Below are positions 24,984 through 33,198 of a stretch of 64,000 nt of DNA, piece after piece. A program made the translations under genes and the position numbers. The stretch is from Paenibacillus sp. HGH0039. GTDB lineage: Bacteria; Bacillota; Bacilli; Paenibacillales; NBRC-103111. Below the pieces are notes generated by a model. That model had not been told where the DNA came from and made no database searches. It saw only the letters and a list, made by a program, of their open reading frames with translations. Every line of letters begins with the position of its first letter. Within the stretch, counting starts at the first letter, position 1. The DNA is taken from NCBI RefSeq assembly GCF_000411255.1, contig NZ_KE150412.1, positions 72,197 to 136,196 of the forward strand. Reading direction: 5' to 3'.

Positions 24984-26439
24984 GAGAAAGCTCCTTTAAC
25001 AATTCTCCTCGCAGCAATTTGCCGGCAGCCGATAAGGGAAGCTGTTCGATTGCATGCAACTTTTTGGGGATTTTATAATCCGAAAGAACGTTCCGAAGCC
25101 AATGCGAGATGTCGTCAAGCGGCTCGGTCGCCGTTGGCTCATTCCACACGATGAAGGCTTCGATGACGCGTTCGAGAACCGGATGCTCGTAGTGCACGGC
25201 TGCGGCCTCTCGGATCAACGGATGTTCTCTCAGAGCCGCTTCGATTTCCTGGAGCGTGACTTTAAGTCCTCCGATACTGATCTGATCGTTGCTGCGGCCG
25301 GTCACCGTAAGAAAGCCGTGCTCATCGATGTGAACAAGGTCCTGCGTATATAAAATTCCGCTGGTCCCGTCTCCATCGGGGTCGGGTATCCAATTGTCCT
25401 GCTTCCCTGTATAAGGGCTGTTATCCAGACGGATCGCCAATTGAAGCTGCTCCTCGCTCCATTCGTAGCGGATATGCCGCGAGATTTTACCGAGGGAAGG
25501 CGGATGGCTGTCCGTAAAGTCAACCGAGATATAGCCGATTTCGCTCATTCCGTACTGCTGTCCGATCGGCAGGCCGATGCGTTCACGATATCTGCCGGCC
25601 AAATCCGCCGGGAGCGGCCCTCCGGAAGAGATTAGATACAGGGGCTTACCGCTCCGGACGTGACCGGATTGAGAGAAAAACTCCTCCATACGGGCTTCCA
25701 TCAGCTTGTAATGGAAAGCCACACCGTACACATGCGATGCTTCGTAGCGTTCGATGGACGAAACGATTTCCTCTCCGTTTATGAAGTCGGGGAATGCGAC
25801 GGTTCCTCCTTGCAGCAGCGTATGCATGGCAGCCGACATCAGACCCAGCGCGTGACTTAACGGAACCAGACACAACACCAGGCTGTTTTCACTGGGGCTT
25901 CCCTCTTCGCGGGCATAGCCGTCCCATTCATCCAGCAACGACTGATAGGTGCGTGTAATTGACTTCGGTGTTCCCGTCGAACCTGAACTGAACAAAGTAA
26001 GCGCTTCCCAACGGTTCGGAAGGAGTTGCTCCTCGCCCGTATTTTTGCTGTCGTATGCGACGCGATTACTATCTTCCCCGTCTCCCGCTGACAGGAAGAA
26101 GGGAACTTCCGCTTGAAAGAACGAAACGACCGGCTTGGGATTCCGGGACTCGGCACTTATGATCAGATCCGGTGAAAAGAGACGAAGACGAGCCTGCTTT
26201 TCGTCTTCTTTCATCCGCTGATCCAGCAGAAGAACGTGGTTGCGCTGCTGCCAGTTCGCCGCTGTCCATTCGAGCAGCGTATACGAATCCGGCAGGTCAA
26301 TGGCAACCCGGCAGTTCTTCCAGCTCCGGTCGTCCAGCCATTTCTTTTTGTCCCCAATTCTGCGGTTTAGCTCGGCGTAGGACAAGCTCAGCTCTGACGA
26401 CAGGAGGGCTGTTTTAGAGAGAGGCTTGAATGAGATCAT
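24967..26439 (-). CDS. AMP-dependent acyl/aryl-ACP ligase (ANL superfamily)
   Basis: A 490-residue adenylating enzyme. The P-loop-like motif SSGSTGTPKS is at 151-160, GQQYGMSEIGYISVDF is motif A5, GRSNDQISIGGLKVTLQEIE is A8, and LPLSAAGKLLRGELL carries the A10 catalytic Lys. It would activate a carboxylic acid as the adenylate and load it on a carrier protein; given the chorismate-lyase-like gene nearby, 4-hydroxybenzoate is the candidate. It overlaps the KS-like gene upstream (ATGA) and ACP1 downstream. Confidence 0.92.
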   Translation of the reverse strand: MISFKPLSKTALLSSELSLSYAELNRRIGDKKKWLDDRSWKNCRVAIDLPDSYTLLEWTAANWQQRNHVLLLDQRMKEDEKQARLRLFSPDLIISAESRNPKPVVSFFQAEVPFFLSAGDGEDSNRVAYDSKNTGEEQLLPNRWEALTLFSSGSTGTPKSITRTYQSLLDEWDGYAREEGSPSENSLVLCLVPLSHALGLMSAAMHTLLQGGTVAFPDFINGEEIVSSIERYEASHVYGVAFHYKLMEARMEEFFSQSGHVRSGKPLYLISSGGPLPADLAGRYRERIGLPIGQQYGMSEIGYISVDFTDSHPPSLGKISRHIRYEWSEEQLQLAIRLDNSPYTGKQDNWIPDPDGDGTSGILYTQDLVHIDEHGFLTVTGRSNDQISIGGLKVTLQEIEAALREHPLIREAAAVHYEHPVLERVIEAFIVWNEPTATEPLDDISHWLRNVLSDYKIPKKLHAIEQLPLSAAGKLLRGELLKELSHGTHR

Positions 26440-27134
26440 AATCGCCCCACCCCTTCGGAAGGAACATAAAGACCGTAACCCCGGGCTGCATTACGCTCAT
26501 ACTTTTCGAGCCACGGCTCCAGAGCGAGGACGGGTTTCAGGCCCCGGTTCTTTGCCTGTTCCGCCGATTCGACGGCAAGCGAAATGACGCCCCCTAATGC
26601 GTTGGGGTCTCCTCCCTCTCCCGCGTGATCCGAAATCCAGTGTGAAGACCGGATGGACCGGGTATCGCACAGGACGAGCAGCACGAGATCCGCTTCGCCG
26701 TCCTCGATATAGTCCTTCGCCTGCCGGATCAGTGCACGCACACCTGCAGCCGTAACGCTGATACAGCTTAGCGGGCCGTGCACAGCGAGTTCTTTGGCGA
26801 TGTATCCCATGACAGAACTCGGCACAGAGGGAGGGAACATGATCGGGCTGACTTTCCTGCCCTGCAGCAAATCCTTGCTCGTCTCCTGGAGCGTCATCAT
26901 GTCGGTGAACAAGCTTCCGAGCAGGATCGCCTTGCGTGCCGGCTGGATATCCCGGGATCTCGCTTGTTCTGCCGCTTTCATCGCCGCATGGTAAATCAGC
27001 GGATTATACGAGGAGCGGACAAATCCCCGCAGAGGCGGGATGGGATCGTTTTCGCTCTGTTCGTGAAAACCGGTGACCACCACCTGCATCTTCCGTGTAT
27101 CCAGTCTGCGCGACTGCTCTGAGATTTCCTTCAT
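26436..27134 (-). CDS. Ketosynthase-like protein without catalytic Cys (chain-length-factor-like)
   Basis: A 232-residue protein covering only the N-terminal thiolase half. KAILLGSLFTDMMTLQETSK, FPPSVPSSVMGYIAKELA and GPLSCISVTAAGVRALIRQA align with beta-ketoacyl synthases, but the nucleophile position (A-C-A-A-G in active enzymes) reads V-T-A-A-G, so it should not condense on its own. Short proteins of this kind (Ketoacyl-synt_2, PF13723) serve as chain-length-factor partners in aryl-polyene clusters. The start is the ATG at 27134, with GGAGGGG upstream and an ATGA overlap with the active ketosynthase gene, which argues for a KS-CLF heterodimer. Confidence 0.82.
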   Translation of the reverse strand: MKEISEQSRRLDTRKMQVVVTGFHEQSENDPIPPLRGFVRSSYNPLIYHAAMKAAEQARSRDIQPARKAILLGSLFTDMMTLQETSKDLLQGRKVSPIMFPPSVPSSVMGYIAKELAVHGPLSCISVTAAGVRALIRQAKDYIEDGEADLVLLVLCDTRSIRSSHWISDHAGEGGDPNALGGVISLAVESAEQAKNRGLKPVLALEPWLEKYERNAARGYGLYVPSEGVGRL

Positions 27135-28369
27135 GATGATTCCCCTCCATTCCATCTGCGGAAAAGAAGTGTGCAGTTATTCCCGCCGAATGCTCTTGAG
27201 TTGGACATCACCACGTCCAGACTCTTCTGCCGGGAGCCCTCCGTCACATAGTCCAAATCCAGCCCTTCATCGGTTTCAACAAAATTCGCGGTTGGAGGAA
27301 TCCTCCCATGAGTCAAGGCAAGAACAGAGATAATCGCTTCGACGGCACCGGTAGCTTCCAGCATATGACCCGTTGTCGATTTCGTGGAACTGACGGGAAT
27401 TTTGCGGGCGTACTCTCCGAAAACTTGCTTGAGCGCATTCGTCTCGCTGCTGTCATTCAGCGGCGTCCCGGTTCCGTGCGCATTGATATAATCCACTTCT
27501 TCCGGTCTGCAGTTCGCTTGGCGCAGGGCAGTCTTCATCGATCTCGCCAGTCCGTCTCCTTCAGGATCGGGCTGCGTGATATGGAAACCGTCCGAGCTTA
27601 GGCCCCAGCCGATCATTTCTGCCAAAGGCTCGGCTCCTCTTGAAAGGGCATGCTCAAGTTCCTCCAAAACGAGAATAGCCGCGCCGTCGCCGATGAGAAG
27701 ACCGCTGCGATGCTTGCTGAACGGACGTACGACTTCTTCCGCCATAGCCCGGCCCGAATCGAAATTATAAAAAACGATCGGGTAGAGAACGTTGATCCCG
27801 CCTGCCGCTGCGACCGGAGTTCTCCCTTTGCGAACCTGATCGAAGCCGTATCCGATCGCATTAGCTGAGGCCACGCACGCATTGGTAAAGGCAAGGCGTT
27901 CACCGGTGGAACCGATTATGCCGGCAACCGCCGCCGCCTGCTCGTAGGGATTGGAATCATGAATGGATACCGGTCGATCGCCTTCCGATCGCATAAATTC
28001 GGATTTTCTGTTTGCGAATTCCTCTGCCTCCCAGTCAGGCGAGAACTGCTCGTAATAGTTCAGAAGATGAGTGCCGTCTCCCAAATTTCCGACAGCCACT
28101 GCAGCTTTCTCCAGACTGCTCCGGTGATTCACCGGGTCGAGCCCGGCCATTACTAAAGCCCGCTCCGTGCAGTACTCTGTAAAAAACTTGTAGGAACGTT
28201 CTTCGACAGGCGCCTCACCGCCTACTTTCGTATAGCTTCTGGAAGTATCGATACTCTGCAAAGGCCGGAAACAATGCTTGCCCTCAAATACTTTGTCGAG
28301 AATGGGATCCTCCCCTAACCCGAAAGGGGTCACAACCCCGTATCCGGTTATAACGACACGTTTATCCAT
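27131..28369 (-). CDS. Beta-ketoacyl-ACP synthase (FabF-like type II PKS KS)
   Basis: A 412-residue condensing enzyme. Catalytic residues are intact: C165 in FTNACVASANAIGYG, H298 in YINAHGTGTPLND and K330/H335 in SSTKSTTGHMLEATG. The C-terminal SNSRAFGGNNCTLLFR is the family Gly-rich loop. It overlaps ACP2 upstream by 8 bp and the Cys-less KS-like gene downstream by 4 bp. It should elongate the aryl or acyl starter with malonyl-ACP units. It is shorter and more divergent than a housekeeping FabF, and its setting is biosynthetic. Confidence 0.95.
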   Translation of the reverse strand: MDKRVVITGYGVVTPFGLGEDPILDKVFEGKHCFRPLQSIDTSRSYTKVGGEAPVEERSYKFFTEYCTERALVMAGLDPVNHRSSLEKAAVAVGNLGDGTHLLNYYEQFSPDWEAEEFANRKSEFMRSEGDRPVSIHDSNPYEQAAAVAGIIGSTGERLAFTNACVASANAIGYGFDQVRKGRTPVAAAGGINVLYPIVFYNFDSGRAMAEEVVRPFSKHRSGLLIGDGAAILVLEELEHALSRGAEPLAEMIGWGLSSDGFHITQPDPEGDGLARSMKTALRQANCRPEEVDYINAHGTGTPLNDSSETNALKQVFGEYARKIPVSSTKSTTGHMLEATGAVEAIISVLALTHGRIPPTANFVETDEGLDLDYVTEGSRQKSLDVVMSNSRAFGGNNCTLLFRRWNGGESS

Positions 28370-28625
28370 GAATCAGCTGCTGCCTTTGGATAAATTCATG
28401 AAGTTCCGCGATGTTCATCTTCCCAACCTTGTCGATATCGTCATCGGCCACTTTGAACTGAAATTCTTCTTCCAGGTTTACGATCAGTTCGAATAAAGAA
28501 ATGGAATCCAGGCTGAATTCCTGGGCAATCGGTTCTTCCGGATTTACATCCGGCTTGACCTCAATGTTCATTTTCTCCTCACAAATGCGGGTAATGAGAG
28601 CTTTCATTTCGGTAATCGCTTCCAT
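28362..28625 (-). CDS. Acyl carrier protein 2
   Basis: An 87-residue ACP. S41 in FSLDSISLFELIVNLEEEFQ is the phosphopantetheine site, and the helix II acidic face (EEEFQFKVADDDID) is typical. AGGAGG precedes the ATG, 12 bp after the upstream glycosyltransferase stop. Two carrier proteins with different sequences suggest separate starter and extender roles. Confidence 0.95.
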   Translation of the reverse strand: MEAITEMKALITRICEEKMNIEVKPDVNPEEPIAQEFSLDSISLFELIVNLEEEFQFKVADDDIDKVGKMNIAELHEFIQRQQLIHG

Positions 28626-28637
28626 AAATTTTCCTCC

Positions 28638-30110
28638 TTAATCGGCTGTAATCGGATGACCGGATGCGCACAGCGGCTCCAGAACAATTTTCCTATCGCC
28701 TCTATTCAGCAGCGTGATCAGCTCACTCCTGGCACTCACCTGGATGCGCTCCATCATTAACTTACGCGGGCTCAAGGCAAGCTCCGTTCGGAAGCGCGGG
28801 GTAAGATGCGGTGAAACGACCGGCATGCTTATCGACATAGGGCCGGCCGGTTGGACGGGATATTCGTTCTCGAAATCAGAATCATACACATACACGATTT
28901 TACTGGCGGTTCTTAGAAGTTCCGTTATAATTTGTTGCATCATATAAGTCGGAAACAAAAGAATAAAATCGGTTATTAACGCTACGTCGAAAAAACTGTT
29001 TTCGTAAGGGGTATCACAGCCGAGCTGGCAATGGATTTCTTGTGAGAGAGAAGATTGGAACATACCCTCCAATCGGTGATTCCAAAGGTAGATATGAGTG
29101 GGGTTCAACTGCCTGGCCAAGTTCTGTTCGCTTACTCCAAGCAATAAGGAAGTGGATGCGCCTCGAATGTGCTCGTTATACAGGTGTTGAATAAAGGGGG
29201 CCGTAAATTTTTTCATTAACAGGGATAAATCGATGTACAGCAGCTTTTCAAGAAAAGCGGAGTAAAACATCCCTTGATAGTGCGGGTAAGCCTCCGTTTC
29301 CAGCTGCCACAGTTTGCGGTGAATACAGCGTTTGTTGCGAAAATCGTTTTCCATTCGGTCTTCGGATCTGACGATGGGATGCGGCAGATGCAGCACAAAG
29401 GCGTACCTCTCCGAACGGAAAGAACATCCCGCTCTGTAAAGCCGGTAAGCGAAATCAATATCCTCCGAGCCCCAGCCTCTAAAATTCTCGTCATACCCTC
29501 CCGCCTCATGAACACGCGAAGCAGACACGCTCATGGCGCCCCCCAGTCCCATCTCCCAAGGCGCGGCAAGCAGATCCAGATTGTCTCGGAGCATCCTGAG
29601 CGCCTGATACCGGCTGTCCTGCCATACCGGTGACACGGACAGTTTCGAAGCCTCCTCTCGCAGATTGAGCGGGGACATCTTATGGACAACGGTTGTATCG
29701 TCACGCTCAGGGTCCGCATTAAGCCCGAGTACCATGTGCAAAAGCACCAGATCCGGCCGCTCCCGGAACCGGTCGATAACCGTGTCCAGATAGTCAGGCG
29801 GTACGATTATTCCGGCATCCAGAAAACATAAGAGATCACCGGTCGCCGCACAAATCCCTCGATTGCGGGCACGGGATCGGCTGGAATTTTCATCGCGGGG
29901 GATATACAGATAAGTCAGACGATCCAGACTTTCCCGCGCCGCTTCAACTAGTTCCGCCGTATCGTCCGTAGATCCGTCGTCTACGACGATGACTTCGAAC
30001 TCTGTCCGGCTCTCATTACGCTGGGCCGCGAGATACCGCAATCCCTCGGCCATAAAGCTACCCGAGTTGTACGTCGGAATAACAAATGAAACCTTATATG
30101 TCATTTTCAT
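28638..30110 (-). CDS. GT2-family glycosyltransferase with extra C-terminal domain (copy 1)
   Basis: A 490-residue glycosyltransferase, first gene of the operon. VSFVIPTYNSG, VIVVDDGSTDDT and CFLDAGIIVPPDYL belong to the GT-A domain, and GGYDENFRGWGSEDIDFAYR is the acceptor motif. The C-terminal 190 residues (SLLLGVSEQNLARQ, FFDVALITDFILLFP) match the layout of the GT at 18775 and also look like a methyltransferase-type fold that has lost its SAM site. The two are paralogs that flank the cluster. Probably each adds a different sugar. Confidence 0.88.
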   Translation of the reverse strand: MKMTYKVSFVIPTYNSGSFMAEGLRYLAAQRNESRTEFEVIVVDDGSTDDTAELVEAARESLDRLTYLYIPRDENSSRSRARNRGICAATGDLLCFLDAGIIVPPDYLDTVIDRFRERPDLVLLHMVLGLNADPERDDTTVVHKMSPLNLREEASKLSVSPVWQDSRYQALRMLRDNLDLLAAPWEMGLGGAMSVSASRVHEAGGYDENFRGWGSEDIDFAYRLYRAGCSFRSERYAFVLHLPHPIVRSEDRMENDFRNKRCIHRKLWQLETEAYPHYQGMFYSAFLEKLLYIDLSLLMKKFTAPFIQHLYNEHIRGASTSLLLGVSEQNLARQLNPTHIYLWNHRLEGMFQSSLSQEIHCQLGCDTPYENSFFDVALITDFILLFPTYMMQQIITELLRTASKIVYVYDSDFENEYPVQPAGPMSISMPVVSPHLTPRFRTELALSPRKLMMERIQVSARSELITLLNRGDRKIVLEPLCASGHPITAD

Positions 30111-30416
30111 CTCCTATCGCAGTAATAAATGAAAACCTTGAATTTTATTCAGCCCCACGGATGCCTGATCCTTTATCCCTCCTCCTTCCTTATTACCTAC
30201 AAGTATAGAGAAAAAAATGTTATTTTCAAGCAAATATGATATTTTTTAAGTATATAATTCGACTTTTATAACCATACAGGGGTCAATAAATTTGTAGAGA
30301 AAATGAATCATGTTTTCGGAATTATTTCCAATCATTCTATCTTACTGCTAATTAATTGAATAATTAACCATTATATATATAATCAAGAGTAAGAAACAAA
30401 GATTAAAGGAGGCATT
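30111..30416. other. Divergent control region of the polyketide operon
   Basis: This AT-rich 306-bp gap separates the operon from the chorismate-lyase-like gene. The plus-strand promoter is clear (30356-30383). On the minus strand TTGACC at 30286-30281 is a possible -35, but no -10 lies at the right distance, so that promoter may need an activator. Confidence 0.5.
30356..30383 (+). promoter_or_regulatory. Promoter of the chorismate-lyase-like gene
   Basis: TTGAAT (30356-30361) and a perfect TATAAT (30378-30383) are 16 bp apart. The -10 lies 34 bp before the ATG at 30417, which follows AAAGGAGG. Confidence 0.7.
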
Positions 30417-30965
30417 ATGACAATTTACGCGGACAACGAACAGGATCAGCTCCTCATATCCGATCTTCTGCTGCAAACGGACGGATCGACAACACGAACG
30501 ATCGAGATTATCGTCCGTAATCAAGTGAACATTCATGTGTATGAACATGAACGGACAGTTTCGGAATCTGTTCCTGAAGACGTCCGGCAAGCTTTTCCGG
30601 CCAACGGACAGTTCATCAGACGCCTATCGAGCCTAACATTGCCCGGCCGTGTGTTGTCTTATAATATCGTGTATGCGAACCTGCTGACACTCCCGGCAGA
30701 TTTGGCCAGGCAGCTTGATAACCGGCAGTTTCCGCTCGGCAAACTGCTGGCTGAATATCCGACACGAAGGGAAATAACGGAGACAGGAATCGAACACAGA
30801 AGCGGCATGGAAGCATTCGCACCCTATTCCCTGACCGCTTCCGCTTACCTTATGAAAAAATATAAAATCATGGGAGGAGATTCGTGCTGGTTCTACCTGA
30901 TCGAATATTTTGACCTGGACGCCATTGTCCGTTCCGCTTCCCGCATTGCCTCCAGCAAACCATAA
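30417..30965 (+). CDS. Chorismate lyase-like protein (UbiC / DUF98 family), 4-hydroxybenzoate formation
   Basis: A 182-residue protein with the layout of the UbiC-like chorismate pyruvate-lyase family (PF01947, formerly DUF98; mycobacterial Rv2949c is the model). L-x-TDGSTTRTIE at about 20-30, GRVLSYNIVYA with R78, FPLGKLLAEYPTRREI near 105-120 and a late acidic residue in WFYLIEYFD (E163) are the conserved positions. Such enzymes make 4-hydroxybenzoate and pyruvate from chorismate. AAAGGAGG precedes the ATG. Divergent from the operon at 18775-30110, it would supply the aryl starter activated by the ligase. No ubiquinone genes are nearby, and Firmicutes lack that pathway. Confidence 0.75.
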   Translation: MTIYADNEQDQLLISDLLLQTDGSTTRTIEIIVRNQVNIHVYEHERTVSESVPEDVRQAFPANGQFIRRLSSLTLPGRVLSYNIVYANLLTLPADLARQLDNRQFPLGKLLAEYPTRREITETGIEHRSGMEAFAPYSLTASAYLMKKYKIMGGDSCWFYLIEYFDLDAIVRSASRIASSKP

Positions 30966-31014
30966 TTCCAAACTCACGCAAATCGCTTTTGGAGATCTTA
31001 TAGGCAGAACATTT

Positions 31015-31260
31015 TCACTTGAATTTTAGGGTCATCAAAAAAGCAATAAACAGGATACAACAGCCCGCTATGAAGGGAGCGAACATATTCATTTCAAATA
31101 AGAATCCGGCTTGAATGGGCCCTATGATATTGCCCAAACTCATATAGGCATTATTCATACCGGCCACATATCCTGTTCGTTCCCTGCCATCTTCGATAAT
31201 CTTGTATTGAGAGCTGGACGGAGCATGGCGGTTGCAAAGAAAATAACGGAAGTTATACTG
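31015..31260 (-). pseudogene. Remnant of an MFS drug-efflux gene (C-terminal part, frameshifted)
   Basis: On the minus strand two frames together read VIFFATAMLRPALNTRLSKM, then after a shift GYVAGMNNAYMSLGNIIGP and AGFLFEMNMFAPFIAGCCILF, ending in TGA at 31015. This aligns with the intact pump at 34774 (LRPALTTYLSK, GFIAGMNSTYTSLGNIFGPA, ILFDVNINYPYLFAAV). It lies directly downstream of the GNAT gene at 31342. The upstream two thirds are missing. Confidence 0.85.
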
Positions 31261-31341
31261 TTAAAAACCTACTTTCGTCAGCTCATTGTTCCACACAGCT
31301 GCTCTCCGGTTGTACCCGGCTCCGATCATGGGGGTAGCAAA

Positions 31342-31818
31342 TCAGAGCTGCAGTACGGTGATGGGCTCGTTTTCACAAATTTCACCGTTGTCACGGAAAC
31401 CGAAGCTTTCATAGAGCTTTTTGGCAGCGAAGTTATCAGTTCCATAAGGAATCCAGCAGTAACGTGCTGGCCCGGCCGGAAAGGTTCGGATATATTCCAA
31501 GATTTTGGTCATGGCTTCTCGGCCGTAGCCCCGGTTCTGATTGTGCTTGTCAATCATTAGTCGTAAGATACAATAGCTGTCATCTGCAATTGACGGGAGC
31601 TCGTATCCGGTGATTCCATAAGTCAGCATAACAAAACCGACAGGCTGCTCATCTTCATAAATAGCAAACGGAAATGGATGTCCCCCATTGGTTGCAAGGA
31701 CATAACAAGAAGCCATGCTTGACAGATTGGACGCTACGAAGCGGCGTTGTTCTTCTGAAACTTCCAAGTTAAATATGGCACGTCGGTTTTCCAATGTGAT
31801 TTTTCTGAGAGTAATCAT
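31342..31818 (-). CDS. GNAT acetyltransferase, BltD-like polyamine acetyltransferase
   Basis: A 158-residue N-acetyltransferase similar to B. subtilis BltD (spermine/spermidine acetyltransferase): ITLENRRAIFNLEVSEEQ at the N-terminus, GFVMLTYG, then LRLMIDKHNQNRGYGREAM (acetyl-CoA loop N-R-G-Y-G) and KLYESFGFRDNGEICENEPI at the C-terminus. GGGAG precedes the ATG. In Bacillus bltD follows the MFS pump gene blt; here the pump copy beside it is a remnant, and an intact pump with a GNAT fragment lies at 34702-35976. Confidence 0.88.
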   Translation of the reverse strand: MITLRKITLENRRAIFNLEVSEEQRRFVASNLSSMASCYVLATNGGHPFPFAIYEDEQPVGFVMLTYGITGYELPSIADDSYCILRLMIDKHNQNRGYGREAMTKILEYIRTFPAGPARYCWIPYGTDNFAAKKLYESFGFRDNGEICENEPITVLQL

Positions 31819-31883
31819 ATAGAGTTTCTCCCTTCATTACTTGGTTTGTTCATCAAAATAGGTTTATTCTCGTTTGGCTGATC

Positions 31884-32411
31884 TTAAAGTCGTTTAATCA
31901 TATGAATATCGTCCGGCTCTTTTTCAAACAGCTCCTCATCGACTTCCGACGTAACGGCCGAACCGCAGCTTGTGTAAAAATTTACAGCGGATTCTGTTTC
32001 TGTAGAGGAGATGTATAAGTACTTCGCGCCTTTTTCAATGGCCGCTTTACTTAACTCATCCATTATTCGGCTGCCTATTCCTTGTCTCCGGTAATCCCGG
32101 GTAACATACATAAGGTCTATCTGAAGCCGGTCATTCTCTTTGCCTCTAAACTTATTAGCCAGGACACCGAACCCGACTAATGTATCCCCGTCGTATGCTC
32201 CGAAAGCTGTACCGCCGTTTTTTAGCTCATACTCATACCTTGAAATGACAGCGTTATAATCGTCTTCTTTCCAGTTAGAGCATTCATGACCTGTTTTTAT
32301 TTCCTCCAGAACTTCATTTTTGCATGTATAGATAAGTTCTATGGTTTCGGAACGGTCTATATCGCGTATTTTAAACGAATCTTCGAGTTTCATCTGAATG
32401 ATTGAAACCAT
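31884..32411 (-). CDS. GNAT-family N-acetyltransferase
   Basis: A 175-residue acetyltransferase. The acetyl-CoA motif is DLMYVTRDYRRQGIGSRIMD (R-R-Q-G-I-G) and the late motif is LYISSTETESAVNFYTSCG. GGGGGGAAGAGT precedes the ATG. It lies 65 bp upstream of the BltD-like gene on the same strand, so the two may be one transcript. The substrate is unknown. Confidence 0.88.
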   Translation of the reverse strand: MVSIIQMKLEDSFKIRDIDRSETIELIYTCKNEVLEEIKTGHECSNWKEDDYNAVISRYEYELKNGGTAFGAYDGDTLVGFGVLANKFRGKENDRLQIDLMYVTRDYRRQGIGSRIMDELSKAAIEKGAKYLYISSTETESAVNFYTSCGSAVTSEVDEELFEKEPDDIHMIKRL

Positions 32412-32608
32412 ACTCTTCCCCCCTATTGCATTTCTGCGTTTTACTTCATATTACTTAAATGTCTCTGCGAATAAAAGCTGACGTTGAAAATATTTCGATG
32501 CGAATCGCCGTGCAATCGCCACGCATAGTACGGCACCGGTATTTAAAGCATTATTCGGACCGATGAGCAAGATATTGAGAAAGGGATCCGCATCCTTTGG
32601 GAAGCATC

Positions 32609-32640
32609 GGAAAAGCCCGGTCAAATGACCGGGCTTTTCC
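32609..32640 (-). terminator. Terminator of the MarR gene
   Basis: GGAAAAGCCCGGTCA and TGACCGGGCTTTTCC form a perfect 15-bp inverted repeat 7 bp beyond the MarR stop. The minus-strand T-tract is inside the lower stem, which fits an intrinsic terminator. Confidence 0.75.
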
Positions 32641-32647
32641 TGCTTAC

Positions 32648-33145
32648 TCATTTCGCGTCATTGTCATCCGCAAGTAAGCTCCGGATATAAAATTCCTGCT
32701 GTTTAAGCATATAATCCGAAGCATTTCTCAGCAGCTCGGCAAAGAGCAGGCTTTTTTCCTCCCCTAGATGCTGAACGAGACCGACGAACATATTGAGGCG
32801 GGCTTCATTAATGTGTTGGATATACTTTTTGCCTTTATCCGAAAGCCGGATTCTGACAACCCGCCGATCGGCGGGGTCGGCGTGACGCTCGACAAGTTCC
32901 TGTCCTTCCAAACTGTTGATATGCTGGGTTACCGTTGGCGAAGTGACATTCAGTTTTCCGCTGATTTCCGAAACTTTCATTCCCGGACTTTCATCTTCGA
33001 CATGCATACTAATGAAATAGAGAACCATTATTTCGCCCGGCTTTTGATTGTGTACCGCGCGATTCTGCATCATATTTCCGCCGACCTGCGCTTGGAAATA
33101 CGATTCCATTAACTGCTCTGCGGTTTGCTTCCGCTCATCCGTCAA
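32648..33145 (-). CDS. MarR-family transcriptional regulator
   Basis: A 165-residue winged-HTH regulator. MKVSEISGKLNVTSPTVTQH is the HTH and ERHADPADRRVVRIRLSDKG is the wing, with the D-x-R-D/A-x-R pattern of the family. The preferred start is TTG at 33145, eight bases after GGGGAG. It lies 53 bp downstream of a glycoside-hydrolase-like gene and upstream of the two GNAT genes, whose control it may exert. The ligand is unknown. Confidence 0.92.
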   Translation of the reverse strand: MTDERKQTAEQLMESYFQAQVGGNMMQNRAVHNQKPGEIMVLYFISMHVEDESPGMKVSEISGKLNVTSPTVTQHINSLEGQELVERHADPADRRVVRIRLSDKGKKYIQHINEARLNMFVGLVQHLGEEKSLLFAELLRNASDYMLKQQEFYIRSLLADDNDAK

Positions 33146-33198
33146 TCCGTTCACTCCCCTAATATGAATAACATGTGAGATGCAAAGATACGATTGTT

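Noticed and set aside
32451-32651. Minus-strand 66-residue ORF
   Set aside because: It contains the MarR terminator hairpin and has no ribosome site. Only a short repeat there is noteworthy.
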